From positions 9,744,622 to 9,808,621 of the forward strand of contig NC_092463.1 of assembly GCF_047495875.1 (NCBI RefSeq): DNA of 64,000 bases. Direction: 5' to 3'. This stretch comes from Pithys albifrons albifrons (taxonomy: Eukaryota; Chordata; Aves; Passeriformes; Thamnophilidae). Below the pieces are notes generated by a model. That model saw only the letters and a list, made by a program, of their open reading frames with translations. It had not been told where the DNA came from and did no database searches. This document shows, piece after piece, positions 37,441 through 49,045 of the stretch. Position numbers and translations under genes: made by a program. Within the stretch, counting starts at the first letter, position 1. Each line of letters begins with the position of its first letter.

Positions 37441-39099
37441 ACAAAGATTGTCCAGTGTGTTACCTGTTGATTTTTTCCACTCTTTGACTGACCAAAAGGA
37501 TCATTACAAAATTTCTGGAGAGAGAAAAGAAGCACCTGAAATTCACTCCTGAAACAAGCCCATACTGTTTGTCTGGGGATTAGCTTCAGTTTTAATCAGC
37601 ATTTTCTTTGTCTCAGATGCTTTCTGAAGACATGCCATTGTTAAAGTTCTGCTCTCAAAGAGACTCAATATGGCAAATAAGAAGTATTATCAAGTAGATG
37701 CAAGGCTGTTGTCAGTGCCACGGACACCACTTTCAGTGCTGCAAGCTCTCACAGCTTTGCAAGGAAACTCCTTTAGCTCCTGCAGCTACGAGGCATGAAT
37801 GTTCTTAGCTTGTCCTCTTCCTTGGCAGATAAGTGTTTGGGAAGGTTTTAAAGTGGGAGATTCCAGCCTACTGTCAATACCTTCTGAGCTCCCATAGATG
37901 ATTTGAACACCAAACCACATGTGGACTAAAAGATCTCAGTGCTCAGAAGTTCACCATGCTAATACCCAGCTTGATCCTGCTCTCATAAAGTAAACATTCA
38001 CCCTAATGTCCTATTGCATTGTCACTGTGGGTCTAGTCCTGGAAAAGCACTATCTGTACTGTTAAATTACTCCTGTCCTGACGGAGTGAGGAAATAAGGC
38101 AAACAAAAGGCTGACAGCCTCCCTTGCAGAGAAGTCAGCACAGAGACGAGAAATTTGTGTCCACAGTGATGAAAGAAAACTGCAGTCCTTAGAATGAAGC
38201 AATGACTTCAGTGTATTTAAGGTAAAGGGAACTGTGATGATTAGCATGTCTTCTTAATATCATTTCTAGGATCCTTCAGCAAAGTCTAGACAGTTACAAG
38301 CCCACGCATGTCAAAATTATATTTCCACATGAGTGTGTGATTACTTGCCATATGCAAGTGATTCAAATGAATAAATTATATATATTATATAAAGTAATAT
38401 AAAGGACTCAAATTTCGTGTCAATGCTTGTCAACAAATATGTCTCTACATCACCTAATTTTTATTTCCTCTTCCAAAAACCAAAAAGGAAAAGATAGTTA
38501 TGTACTATTCTCAAGCCCCGTTTACTTCCCATCATTCCTCAGAGATGAAGAGCCTTTGTGCATTATAATTGTGTTCCTTGCATGTGCTCCTCCAATCCAT
38601 ATATGGAATCAATATGCAACAAATTATGTGACCTATAGGAACAAACAGTTCAAACTCTCATTATCAGATATCTGTGGCAACTGATTTTTAGGTCAATATT
38701 CTGTGAAAGTATACTTGGAAAACACTAAACTAAAAAGTTACAGATACTTCAATTTTTAATGGAAAAATTCTTCTGAATATGGGGAAAATATATTTAGGTA
38801 GGAATCTATTCTCTACCCAACACTCCCAATAACTTCTAACATAAAACTGTGACAGTTTAGTCACTGAAAGTAAAAATGAGAGTATTCACATGCCCTGGAA
38901 TTACAATGGCAGAACACATTGTGTCATTATTTCTTCCCACTGTCTTATTCCCAAGAAGAATTAGACAAGTAGTGCAGGGGAAAGCTAAAATGGACCTCAG
39001 AGGACTGCACTGGGAAGCAGTGCAGTCCAGACCAGCCACATACACAAGAGACTTCTTGTTGTTTAAAAGTTATGCCAGGAACCCCCTGCCTTGTGTTGC
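37441..39099. other. Gene-free spacer between two LTRs
   Basis: No exon, RNA gene or retroviral internal sequence is recognised between the two LTRs. They are of different families, so they do not form one provirus. The only structured item is a perfect hairpin at 39002-39028. Confidence 0.7.
39002..39028. other. Perfect 10-bp hairpin
   Basis: GGACTGCACT (39002-39011) and AGTGCAGTCC (39019-39028) are exact reverse complements around a seven-base loop. It lies about 70 bases before the LTR that starts at 39100. No T-run follows, so it is not terminator-like. Confidence 0.7.
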
Positions 39100-39315
39100 T
39101 GGTGCAGTCTGAGGCAGCATAGCCGCTACTCCTGCCACCTACCGCCCCCGTACTAACCTCATTGGTTATCTCACCTGTCTATCCCCAAACCCTGCCTTTC
39201 TGTTGGGTTTGGTTCCTCCTGTTTTACCATTTGCTACTCAGCACCTAAAGCACTCCCTTCTGCCTGAGCCCTTAGCCAATGCAGTCCCAGTTCCAGCACC
39301 TTCCCCTCAGGACTC

Positions 39316-39322
39316 TATATAA
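39316..39322 (+). promoter_or_regulatory. TATA box of the 39100-39437 LTR
   Basis: A perfect TATATAA followed by GTCGCTTG. Transcription would be expected to start about 25-30 bases downstream, just past the AATAAA at 39337-39342, so the signal could act at the 5' end of the transcript only if it lies within R. Confidence 0.65.
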
Positions 39323-39336
39323 GTCGCTTGATTCGC

Positions 39337-39342
39337 AATAAA
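39337..39342 (+). promoter_or_regulatory. AATAAA polyadenylation signal of the 39100-39437 LTR
   Basis: A perfect AATAAA, 14 bases after the TATA box. In alpharetrovirus LTRs the signal lies in U3 next to the start site, so that it is present upstream of the poly(A) site only in the 3' LTR transcript. The same layout is seen here. Confidence 0.65.
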
Positions 39343-39442
39343 CCCGTTTTCGCCACTCATCTTTGAGACTTAAAAGACCTCTGTCTCAGAGCTCCCTGGC
39401 TCCAGAGGACCAGTGGGAACTGGTCCTTTCCTCCAACGTTGC

Positions 39443-42400
39443 ATAAAGTAGAGCCCTGTTTCTAGAATAACCCTACTGAGGTATTCTGCATAATGTGAAA
39501 GAAAATAATGAGAAGTTTGCCTCTTCTGGGATTGGGAAAGGGGTTCTCCTCTTTCTGCAGTATTTCGTATTCAGATGTCGATAACCAGATGGGGCAGGTT
39601 AGCAAAGGAAGTTGGCAAAAGAACATGCATCTTTTGGCAACCAAAGACTTGACTTTCTGCAAATTTGTTTCATTTTGGAGGGATAGTACAGTACGAAAGC
39701 ATGCTGCTTCCTTCAAAATAAGGTTTAGATTAGAGACAAGTCTCAGGAGTCTCCAACCCTAAAGCACTGGCCATAATTCCTCAGAAAGACTCTTACACCA
39801 TGTTTTATTATCCTCAGATTAACTCTGAACTCTTACAAACAGATATCTGAATTTCTACAAATTTAACTTAGCAGTTCAAGTTTAAGTCCTAATAAGGGTC
39901 TTAATAGAACTTCATGAAACAATTTAAGAACGTGAAATTGTCTGATAGATTTACTTAAGCCCTGCATAGAGTTTGGTAGTTGCTGTTATTTCTCTAAGAC
40001 TTGGATGGTGACATACTGAAGATGATAGAAATTGATAACATGAAATTGGCATTATAATATTTTATAATAATTTTGAGATGAACAGGCAGCCAGAGGTTTT
40101 AGAAGTATATGGATAGAAAAGAATGAAATTATACATGTAACATATGTGCAAAGGCTTTCAAACATTCAAATGAATGCCAGTCCATGTCTCAGAGGCTAGA
40201 ACCTCTGTTCCCTTTGGAAAAACTGGACTACTCATTAATGTGTTCAAGGCCAAAAATTAGTCATTGGATAAATTAAATTAAATTCACTTGAAATGGAATT
40301 AAAATGATGAAAAAGTGCTGAATATAGTTTTTGTAACAATTAGAGTTGCTCTATGAAAATTAATGAAAAGCTTCATCTTAATCAAGTCATAGTCCTGTCA
40401 GCATCTCTCTTTGTCATTCTCTATTGTCATTTAAATGGCTAACCTTTCTCTTTTCCTTGCTGCAGTTTCTACCTTTCATATTAGCTAGAGTTGGTTTGCC
40501 TCCAAGTTCCATGATAGTTAATTAAAAAGTTAGGGAAACCTCCTGATTTAGTCTTCCTATGGCTGAAGGAAAGCAGATACACTCATCAGGAAAAGAAAAC
40601 ATATAAATGAGTTGTGCTATTTTTGTCTAACTATGGAAGATAGAGATCAAAACAGCCTCTTAGGTCAATTAGTTCATGTCTCCACTAGGGCAGAACCATT
40701 TCCAACAGGAACAGTTTTATGGTTTTAACTAAGCTAGTTTTAAAGATCCCAAGTAAAGAGGCTTTTGTAACATTACCAATTTATTCTGATTACTCCTTTC
40801 AGAAACCATATCCACAAACTTTTCCCCTTTACACTATTTTTTCTTTTTGTTCTTGTTGCAAACACTATAGTATTATTTACATTTTTGTTCTTTTTTGAGA
40901 TAGCAGAAAACAAGCTGTGCAAAATGAAAATATTGTGTTGGGTGAAAGCATGCATGCAGGAGATTTCTGAGGCATCCATCAACATATGTCACACCTCATA
41001 GATTCTATAGCTTTGCCCTCAATGAATGCCATTAACATATTTAGAGAGAGCTTTGTCAAGAGAGAATAACCAATTGCATGAATGATCTAATTAATGTGAA
41101 TCTCTCTGGATTTCTGTAGGAAAATAATCTGTGCTGACCTGCCACAGAACTGCATGGACAAAAGTAAATCTGCATCCATGATGACAACATATTGTCCCAG
41201 TTACCTTTATCCATAAGTTAATAAGCTGGTTTTCTCTTTTCAAATACAAGATTAGGGGAAGGATGCTGGAAGAAGGGACGGATTCTCTTTCTAATAATAA
41301 GAATAGATGTTTTTTAATAGTTTCCCCCTAAATTTCAAGAAGAAAGAATGTTTTAACTGTTTTAGCTGAAATTTAATTTTAAATCACTAGCTATTAATGA
41401 TGCACTTGCAAAAATATACATAATGCAGCACTGTTAGATGATGTTTTGATGCTTTTCTGGTAGGGGAGCAGGGAAAATGGGACAGGATTCCTAGCAAGGG
41501 GTCAGTCTCTCAGCCAGGAAAGAAAGGACTTGAAAAGGACTCCATAATTCTACCAGAAAGTGAAAAAAACAAGCAATCCTTGCTCTTCCTATAATAAATA
41601 CAGCAGGAAGTAAAACGAGACAGAGAGACTGGAAGTGAGATAACTACAGTGAACACAGGCAACCTCTGTCTGCCCAGACACAGACCTATCCAGGCTACAC
41701 CTTACAGCATGGCAACAGATGCTGGAGGATTTACAACCACTTACAGAAACACTGCCTTTTTTCTGTAAGCAACATCCCTTTTTCTTATTTAGCACCTGCT
41801 TCACTTGTTTAAAATTGGTGCAGAGACTGCTCTTTGCATACAGCTAGATGTACTGTTTATGTACTGACCCAGGCAACATCCCTGGACATTGTTCTCACAC
41901 AACTAAAGGATAATGGCCAAACCAAGTCAATATTGTAATTGTCATATCCCCCTCCCCAAAAATCCTGCCCTTTCTCTGTCCATACAGTTTGTCAGAACTG
42001 TGATGTAAGCCTGGCCCACAAGGCATTTCCTTCTTGAGAAATAGTACTTTTATTCAGCATTGAAACTGATAAAAACCCGGCTTCAAGGAAGTCCCAAGGG
42101 CTATCCCATTCAAGATAAAGGCTGCACAGTACTCAAAAGTAAAAAGGACCAAGTAGTTCATTCTCACCACTCCTACTCACTCCACCCCAAAGGACACACA
42201 CTGATGGCAGCTCCAATATTCCCAGAGACACATATCATTGAACAGAAAGTCTTGAGAAGTGAATTTTCTTAATGAGGACTGTGTGCCTTTAAATAGATGA
42301 TCCAGGACTTTGAAAGTCACAGGACAGTGCCAAATTGAACATTATACTTATTGTAATTTATACTTTCCTTAACCATAGGACGTAACAGATTTATTAAAGT

Positions 42401-45400
42401 GCATTCATTATTGCAATGTTTTTCAGCTGAGCACAATCTTGCTTTTTGCAGCCATGATTTTTCATTTTTAGTCAGAGCCTGCAATTTAGTGTCAATAGAA
42501 ATAGAAAATTAATGCCAGTTTTCTTTGTAGGTACAAATAATTAGTCAGGACAGCTGTAGACCAACTCTATGGAATTATTTTTCTTATTTTCAGTATCAAT
42601 TCCAAGAAAAGCACTCAAGGAGTTTGTGTGAAGACCATTCTCAGATATTTCTGTCTTTCCCAGCACTGTGCTATGTCTGCTGTTTTCCCTGTTTTCTTTG
42701 AATTTTTCTTTCGAACTCTTGCATGTCTTTTTTTTTGCTCTCTGACCAAGAAACTTTTCTCCCTTTTCATGGGATATTTCCTTGAGCACTTGGTCAGATG
42801 AAGTCAAAACACAGCTAGTTTTCATCAAAGAGGCATGATGGTTCCAAGATCAGACATGTTATATTATTGTCTCTCCTAAATGTAACTCTGATTCTAAACA
42901 AATTTTACACGGGCTTATGTGTTTTGTTCAAAGGTATCCATGTGATTTTTCCCCTACAAGACTTTTATGTATCAAATTGATTTGTTATGCTTCAAAGACA
43001 GGATTACAAACCCCTGAAAACTAACCAGTGAATATCAGTAATTTGAATCTATGAAGTACATCAGTCAATACATTCACTCTGAAACCCCCATGACATGCTC
43101 ATAACAATGTTTCATTTTTACCAGCTTCCTTCCAGATCAATAGTTATAGTATCATACAAACATTTATTATGATAGAACAGTAATGCTCAGGATCCAAAAG
43201 AGAAGGAAACAGAAACCATTGAATGCAGAGCACACTTTTGACAGACTGCAAATCTCAGTGAGTTTTTACTCATTTGCTTTGCTTAGAGTTCAAACTTGAA
43301 GGATGTGATTCTTTCAAAACAAGCCAACAGAAGAGCTTCCTGAATCCAGGTAACAGGCTCTTTTCTGATAATTTCAATCCTCCTTCTCAGACTGGGATCC
43401 TCTGTGGTGCTTATGGGAATGGAGAGGCTGCACAACTACCCAGCTGTTCCCCATTGTGTCTGAATTGCATGTGACTCATTCCTGGCCATGATGAGTACCA
43501 AAACTAGACACCTCTTCCCCTCTAATACTAGTAATTCCCTCCTTCCTCACATTCTCCTACATCTTTGGATCAAGAAGCCATGTTTAACCATTAAACTACT
43601 CATCCTAATGACAGTTCTTCTGCATAGCACAAAGATGAGGGAACAGGGAGAGCAATGGGGATCACAGAATGTTATGGGACAGGCTTCAGTCCTTCCCCAT
43701 CTCTCCTCATAACCTCGTCACTCCCACTCCCTGCCCACTGCTCCAGTGTACAAGGAAGTTGAGCATTTGTGAGCACTGCTCTGAATTGACATCCAAAGAC
43801 TCCTTTTTTTTATAATTTTCACACTTTCTGTATGTGTAACTTGGGGCCTGGGAATTTTCAGTAGGAAAGATTAAACACTGGCAAAGTTGTAAGTATCCAA
43901 ACACAACATTTAACAAGAGGAAGTGCCAGGCAACATTAATAGGCTGTGCTACCAGCCTCGCCTACAGCATATCTCTCTGTTTACTGAGTAAGAGATGTAT
44001 AATTATGATGAGTGATGCAGTCTGCTAACTAGCCAGAGCTGTCAGAACTTGGCTGGCTATACAGCTGATGGAAAGAGGATCATAATAATTTCTAAATGTA
44101 ACTGATAAAGGGGTTTACATTTTTCACATTGTTAACTCATGCATATTGAAATTTCTGGCTGGGAGGGAATACGTAATATTTCTACTTACTCTTGCCTGGT
44201 TTTATCTCAGTTCTTAACAGTGAGTTTGTTTTGGATGAGTGGTATTAGCAGCATCTTGGCATTCTTTGTGTGTCTGGCACTTTTCTGATTTTATTCCTGG
44301 ACTGTACACCAAAGATACAGACTGACGTGTAGTCTTTACCTTTTACTGAACGAAGTTAACCTGTCAATGTATGTCTAAAAGAGAGACTTGAAATATTCAT
44401 GGCTGTTACTACTAGAGAACCAAGGTAGATAGCAATGTTCCGAGAGTTTACAGTTACGAGGTAGTGGGAAGAATCCCTATTATTTGACTTCTGATGTGCA
44501 CACAACTGCAAACAAATATCTTCAAACTCTCCAACTGCTCATGGAGTCCACAGATCCCCTTTTAACAGCCTTCCACAGGGAAAGATTAAGTGCTTCAGTA
44601 GAATTCTTCTATTTTAAGACAGCTTAAAACAAGGTGCCAGATTTCAGTGTAGCTAGAAGAGTTTCAAAGCTAATATATCCTTCTTTCTTAGCAGAGAAGA
44701 GGGATTAGGTTTAACTCAGGAAGCCTGTGTTTGTTGCTTCTACTAGCAATCTGAACACGACAGGAGCTTGGAGAAAAGACACCACATAGCTGACACAGGT
44801 GTTCTTCCCTTGCTCTGCCCAAGATATATTTTCAAGTCTTTCAAAGCTTTTTTTTTTCATTGCAAAACTTTGAAGCAGACCCAGTTCTTGGCTTAAAATA
44901 ATTCCGAAGGTAGTTCTTTTTTGATTTGTGACATTAAATATGGTATTTCTGAAGGATGACTCCTGGAAAGAAATATTTTCATACACAGACCTGGCAGAGC
45001 ATACCAGACTGAAAGGGTTCTCGGGGATGCAGTCCCCACCTATGCCACATCATGTGATCCCTTTGAAAACCTTCAGTTCTCTCTCTCCTCTGTCTGTAAT
45101 CAGGAAACTGTTTCAGAATTTATTTGCTGAGTTGGTCAGATGCTGTCTTCTTATCCCAAAATAAGTGTGTACCTATATGGCTTATACGAAGAAGATACTT
45201 CACCTTGAAAAGAAGTTTCTCCTTCTCATGCTGAGCCCATAAATGTATCTGCACAGCAGCCACCACCATTCTTTGTGTCACTAAGCTAAAAAATCCAAGT
45301 ATTTTAGTCCCCTCTTATGAAGTAAATGCTGCTTTTCTCAGGCCTGCTGTTTGCCCTTCCCTGTCCTTACAGAAGTCAGAAATCGCCTCTCCTTATGGTG

Positions 45401-45639
45401 ACTGTACAATGTACTCAGGCAAGGTACAAGAGTTTTGCTTGTGTTTCTCTCTCACTACTAGAAACATTTTTGCCCTTATATCTTTAGAGTGAATTTGACT
45501 ACCCTAGTGCTGCAGGATGGCAGTATTCTGCAGTCTTTTTTTTCTTTTTTTGCCCCACAGTCATTCCCAAATTATGAACTCCTAATGTGCAGCAGAATTA
45601 CTATTCCTCCACACACAACCTTGATTTAAGCCCTTGAAT
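39443..45639. other. Gene-free unique AT-rich sequence
   Basis: No exon, RNA gene or young repeat is recognised over about 6.2 kb. The minus-strand frame at 42541-42828 is rich in Lys, Glu and Asn, but this follows from a purine-rich minus strand and it shows no domain. The stretch 43920-44060 looks compositionally balanced and might be conserved non-coding DNA, but nothing in it is diagnostic. Confidence 0.6.
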
Positions 45640-45900
45640 GTAATTCTGAGGTCAGTCCAGCTTCGGTGTGCCAATTCTTTCCTTCTCTTCACTAACAGTG
45701 CCTCCCAGCACCTTGGCATCGGGAAGTTGTATTTGAAATTAGTTAATTTCCTAATAGTCCTGCCAAGCTCATTAATGAAAATAGTGAGCAGAATCAGTGC
45801 TAGACCTTATCCTTGAGGAACTCTGCTAATGACCCTTCTTCAGCCTTATATTTCCCCTTTAACATTCTCTGTTGCCATCCTCAGAAGCCAGGTTGGTCCT
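45640..45900 (-). mobile_element. Probable worn CR1 fragment
   Basis: On the plus strand the words CCAAGCTCATTAATGAAAAT, AGTGAGCAGAATCAGTGCTA and CCTTGAGGAACTCTGCTAAT follow, in order, the reverse complement of an internal part of CR1 ORF2. There the pattern runs: age of residues around a 'cattgataaagatgttaaacaggactgg' stretch, then 'ccctggggaacaccactagtgacc'. The copy is much more diverged than those at 3178 and 55060, and the limits are uncertain. It abuts the GC-rich block that leads to the 5S-like sequence. Confidence 0.55.
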
Positions 45901-45944
45901 ACCATTTTTTTTTCCTGTGAATCCCCATCATGTCCATTAGTCAT

Positions 45945-46150
45945 AGTTCCCACATGTACGTACGGCTGGGCTTCACGAACAAAGATTTGGGAAGGGATCT
46001 ACCCACGTGGGTGTGTTCTTTGAGCCTGTGCAGTGGATTTTTTAGGTGAGGCACAGCGTGCGCAGAACTGGCCCCACCCTTCCCTCCTGAGGTTCATCTG
46101 CCACAGGTGAACGAGCTTGGATGGTGACAGTGAAGTCCTCAGGACTAGAA
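45945..46150 (-). repeat. GC-rich block attached to the 5S-like sequence
   Basis: This block differs from its surroundings in higher GC and several CpG sites. It includes the 12-base palindrome ACCCACGTGGGT at 46001-46012 and CACAGCGTGCGCAG at about 46053. On the minus strand it would lie directly downstream of the 5S-derived head at 46151-46254. It may be the body of a 5S-headed retroposon or spacer copied along with a 5S gene. I cannot name it. Confidence 0.4.
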
Positions 46151-46254
46151 CCTACAGCCCCCGCTATTCCCAGGAGGACTCCCATCCAAGCACTCACCAG
46201 GCCTGACCCTGCTTAGCTTCTGAGATCTGATGGGATCGGGAGTCAGAGTGGCAT
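46151..46254 (-). pseudogene. 5S rRNA-derived sequence (pseudogene or SINE head)
   Basis: Read on the minus strand, this matches vertebrate 5S rRNA from roughly position 20 to the 3' end. The internal promoter parts are well kept: the A-box region AAGCTAAGCAGGGTC is intact, and the C-box region reads GATGGGAGTCCTCCTGGGAA with two changes. The end GGCTGTAGG matches the 5S 3' end. By eye there are about 11 differences over about 92 aligned bases, while the first 20 or so bases of 5S are not recognisable (46240-46262). No T-run terminator follows directly at 46150; the next bases read TTCTAGTCC. The missing 5' end and the lack of a terminator argue against a working 5S gene. It could be a lone pseudogene or the head of a SINE3-type retroposon. 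Confidence 0.88.
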
Positions 46255-47906
46255 TTAATTGCCCACAAGATGGTGCAACATATACCCTTTCCTGACTCAA
46301 AATAGACAAGAGCTACAATATAATTTTATCAAGGAAAGTCATTGCCTTATAGTCATGAACTCCTGTTTGACAAAATCCAGTTGCATTTTATTCTCATTTT
46401 AGTTAGACATATTTCTTTTAGATTCTTCCAAAATCCAAGTTGAAATTATGACCCAGTATTCAGAGTAGATTAACCTGGGTCATTTCCCATTCTGGCTCTC
46501 AAAATAGCAGCATTACAGATGCTGCTGGTGGTCACCTGGTGCAATCATCCATATGCCAGGTGTGTTTGGGTTACTTGCACACAGACAGGAGTGCCATGTG
46601 TCAGCAATGTTCTAGTTCACAGCCGTGGTATGGAAAATACCTGTCTCCCCTGCTTCTCTCTTGCCAAGAATGAGACTTCAGCAAATCTATGGCTTCATTT
46701 TGAAAAGCAACTTTGATTTTGTTGTATTAGTTTAGTTAGATTTATTTATTCCTACTTTTCTGCTGTACAGCCAGATTTTGTACACAACACTTGCTGCTCT
46801 GACCATGACCATCTTATGCATCTTCCCAAGGCCAAGTACAAGCAGTTTATGTTTCACTATTAGGAACCTCCTAAGCCTACAGCCTTATTTCTGATCTGGG
46901 AATGTCTGATAGTATCACTCAGAATATTACAGTTAAATTTAGGATTGAGAGATGTGAAAAGCAGGACGTATGCAATGGTAGATCTCTTTTAAATGTTTGG
47001 TCCCTATGAAATTGTGTAAGGAGTTAGAAATGCCAGAAACAGTTGCATCAGATGAGAGACTGACAGATTTTCTGCATCTGGGCTAGTTGTAGGAAGAGGA
47101 CAGGTGAGCAGGGGGTATCTCAGTGCTGTAGGTGGCAAAGCAGCCATAGGGCCACTTGTACAAAACAACAGTCACCTGCTCCTTTCCTCACATTCTCAAC
47201 ATGCACAAAAGCAGCAATACACTCAGATAAATATTGTTAGAGCTTCTCCACAGCCCTCCAGCACTGCTTCACCTCTTTATCTTCCCAATTTCTCCCTTGG
47301 TAGAAGAGGCAAGAATCTCTGCTCCAGCCTAACATTTCAAGTTCAATTTTTCATGTGCTGTTAGGAAGCCTTCAGGTATGCAGTAGTTCTGCTTCCAATT
47401 TGTCATAGAAATGCAGTATATGACATGAAAAGCATCCTGATAATTGATATGCATACACATATGGGTAAAGAAATACAGCACTCATTTTCCATGTATAATT
47501 ACAGACACAGAGTTACATACACAGATATATATGTGGTATTTCTGCTAGTAAAAGGGATTGCTGTAAATTTACTTTAATACGTTTTATTTAAGCCTCTCTT
47601 AATCATGATACCCTAAATCTGTTTAAAACCACTTCAGAACTTTTTCTTTGTTGTTTTTAAGAAGGAAAAATATCCTAGTAAACACTAATTGGCAATGTCT
47701 GTCTTATCAGGAATAAAATAGTCATATTTGGGAATAATTCTTCTCCATGAAGTTTTTTATAGTCAGACTAGTAAAAGTCAGTTAAATGTAATTTTGACTC
47801 ATCCATAATAATCTGTTTATAGCTCTTATGGCTATTTCTATTTTCTACAGAAGCATTCACTTGCTACATAGAATGGTACCATAATCTTAATTTATCACAT
47901 ACGGTT

Positions 47907-48045
47907 TTTTGCTAGCAGACAGTGGATTGCAGTAAATATTCCAGTCGGAACAAAGGTGCAAATAATCAATACATCTGTTCCATTTACACCAGTAATGGCA
48001 CATAGTGAGATTTATAGACCTTAGTATAAAGGAGGTGCACTACTC
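47907..48045. repeat. Duplicated non-coding element, copy A
   Basis: The core 47907-47996 contains TTTTGCTAGCAG, GCAGTAAATA and CAAAGGTGCAAATAATCAAT, and all of these recur in the same order and spacing in copy B, 951 bases further on. The 3' part (TAAAGGAGGTGCACTACTCTGC) is also loosely shared. There is no coding frame across it and no retroelement hallmark. See copy B for the comparison. Confidence 0.7.
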
Positions 48046-48857
48046 TGCTGATTGCTCTTCAATAGCTGACATGCATTTGAGTTTCACTTATGTGTAAATA
48101 TGACAAGAGACAAACTATTCATGGAAAATGATTGAATGTACAACCAACACTCTTTCAGAGAGATTTTTTTTTCCCTCCTGTTTTTTGTTGTTGTTAATGT
48201 TGGGGTTGATTTTTTTCAAAGAAATTCTCTTGGGGAAAAAATACATTTCCCTTGCATGGGAAGGGATTTCAATTAGCTGGCTGCCTACATTCTCACCCCA
48301 CACCAAGGACAAGCCTCACTTTAATTCAAAACCAGATGTATTGTTTGCTACAGAAAGAAATCATGGCTCATGATGACAAAATTTGCCTCAGCTGTCTAAA
48401 ATTGCTCAGAACATTAAGGGCTTTATTATCTAAATGCTGATTTGTTTATCAATACTTTAATCTGAGAAAAAGAAATACTGTCAGTGCTTGGAAGGTGAGT
48501 AGATTGGCTGGAGAAAATTTATGATGAAGAGAGCCTCAAGAGCAGGGATCTGCTGCAAGGGAATAGGATTAAGAGCTTGTTAATGAAGAAACTTTTTATA
48601 CACTCTCTTTTGACGTTAGGTACTACATTAAAAACCTATCACAGTCTCTAAAAATTAGGTCAGTAAGTGTCTAAGGCACACTTTGTAGGAATGAAGAACC
48701 TTTACTCCATCTTTCCAGGTACTGTTTGTTTAACGTATCAGGTCCAGGGACATTTTGCTTTTGCTATAGAAAGGTGAAGTGCAGTAAGATGAGCAGCCAT
48801 TCTAGGAGGACAGGCTGACAGGAAACCATACACAGTATGTGTTTACATATGCTTTTA

Positions 48858-49045
48858 TTTTGCTAGCAGCTGACAAACTGCAGTAAATAACTGCTGTGAC
48901 AAGGGTGAAAATAACCAATAGATCTATTCTGTTTAAATCAATAAAATTATTTCTTTTACATTAGGATGACATGATGCACATTGACCCGTGGTGCTCCTCC
49001 TTTGCTTCTTTAAAGGGGAACACCCTACTCAGCATTTTCTGAAGT
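48858..49045. repeat. Duplicated non-coding element, copy B
   Basis: The sequence contains TTTTGCTAGCAG (12 of 12 bases as in copy A), then after ten unlike bases GCAGTAAATA (10 of 10), then ACAAGGGTGAAAATAACCAA and onward, which aligns with copy A at about 36 of 47 positions by hand. TAAAGGGGAACACCCTACTC near 49011 resembles the 3' part of copy A. This is either an old local duplication of a functional non-coding element or two members of an unnamed old repeat family in the same orientation. Confidence 0.7.

Larger units (their letters stand above)
39100..39437 (+). mobile_element. Short solo LTR with alpharetrovirus/ERVK-like layout
   Basis: The block of about 338 bases is bounded by the identical 5-base flanks gttgc (39095-39099 and 39438-39442). 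It begins TGGTGCAG and ends TCCTCCAAC, so the terminal CA seems to have lost one base. A perfect TATATAA lies at 39316-39322 and AATAAA at 39337-39342, only 14 bases apart, followed by about 95 bases of R-U5. That close TATA/AATAAA arrangement, and the short length, are typical of avian leukosis-type (alpharetrovirus) LTRs and differ from the ERVL-type LTRs elsewhere in the window. No internal viral genes flank it. The clean target duplication and intact core signals make it the best-preserved LTR here. The assignment to class is an inference from layout. Confidence 0.82.

Noticed and set aside
42541..42828. Lys/Glu/Asn-rich minus-strand frame starting near an ATG
   Set aside because: The bias follows from a purine-rich minus strand; there is no domain, no convincing splice acceptor and a stop lies just upstream.
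46151..46254. Functional 5S rRNA gene
   Set aside because: The 5S 5' end is missing, about a tenth of the aligned bases differ, and no T-run terminator follows directly.
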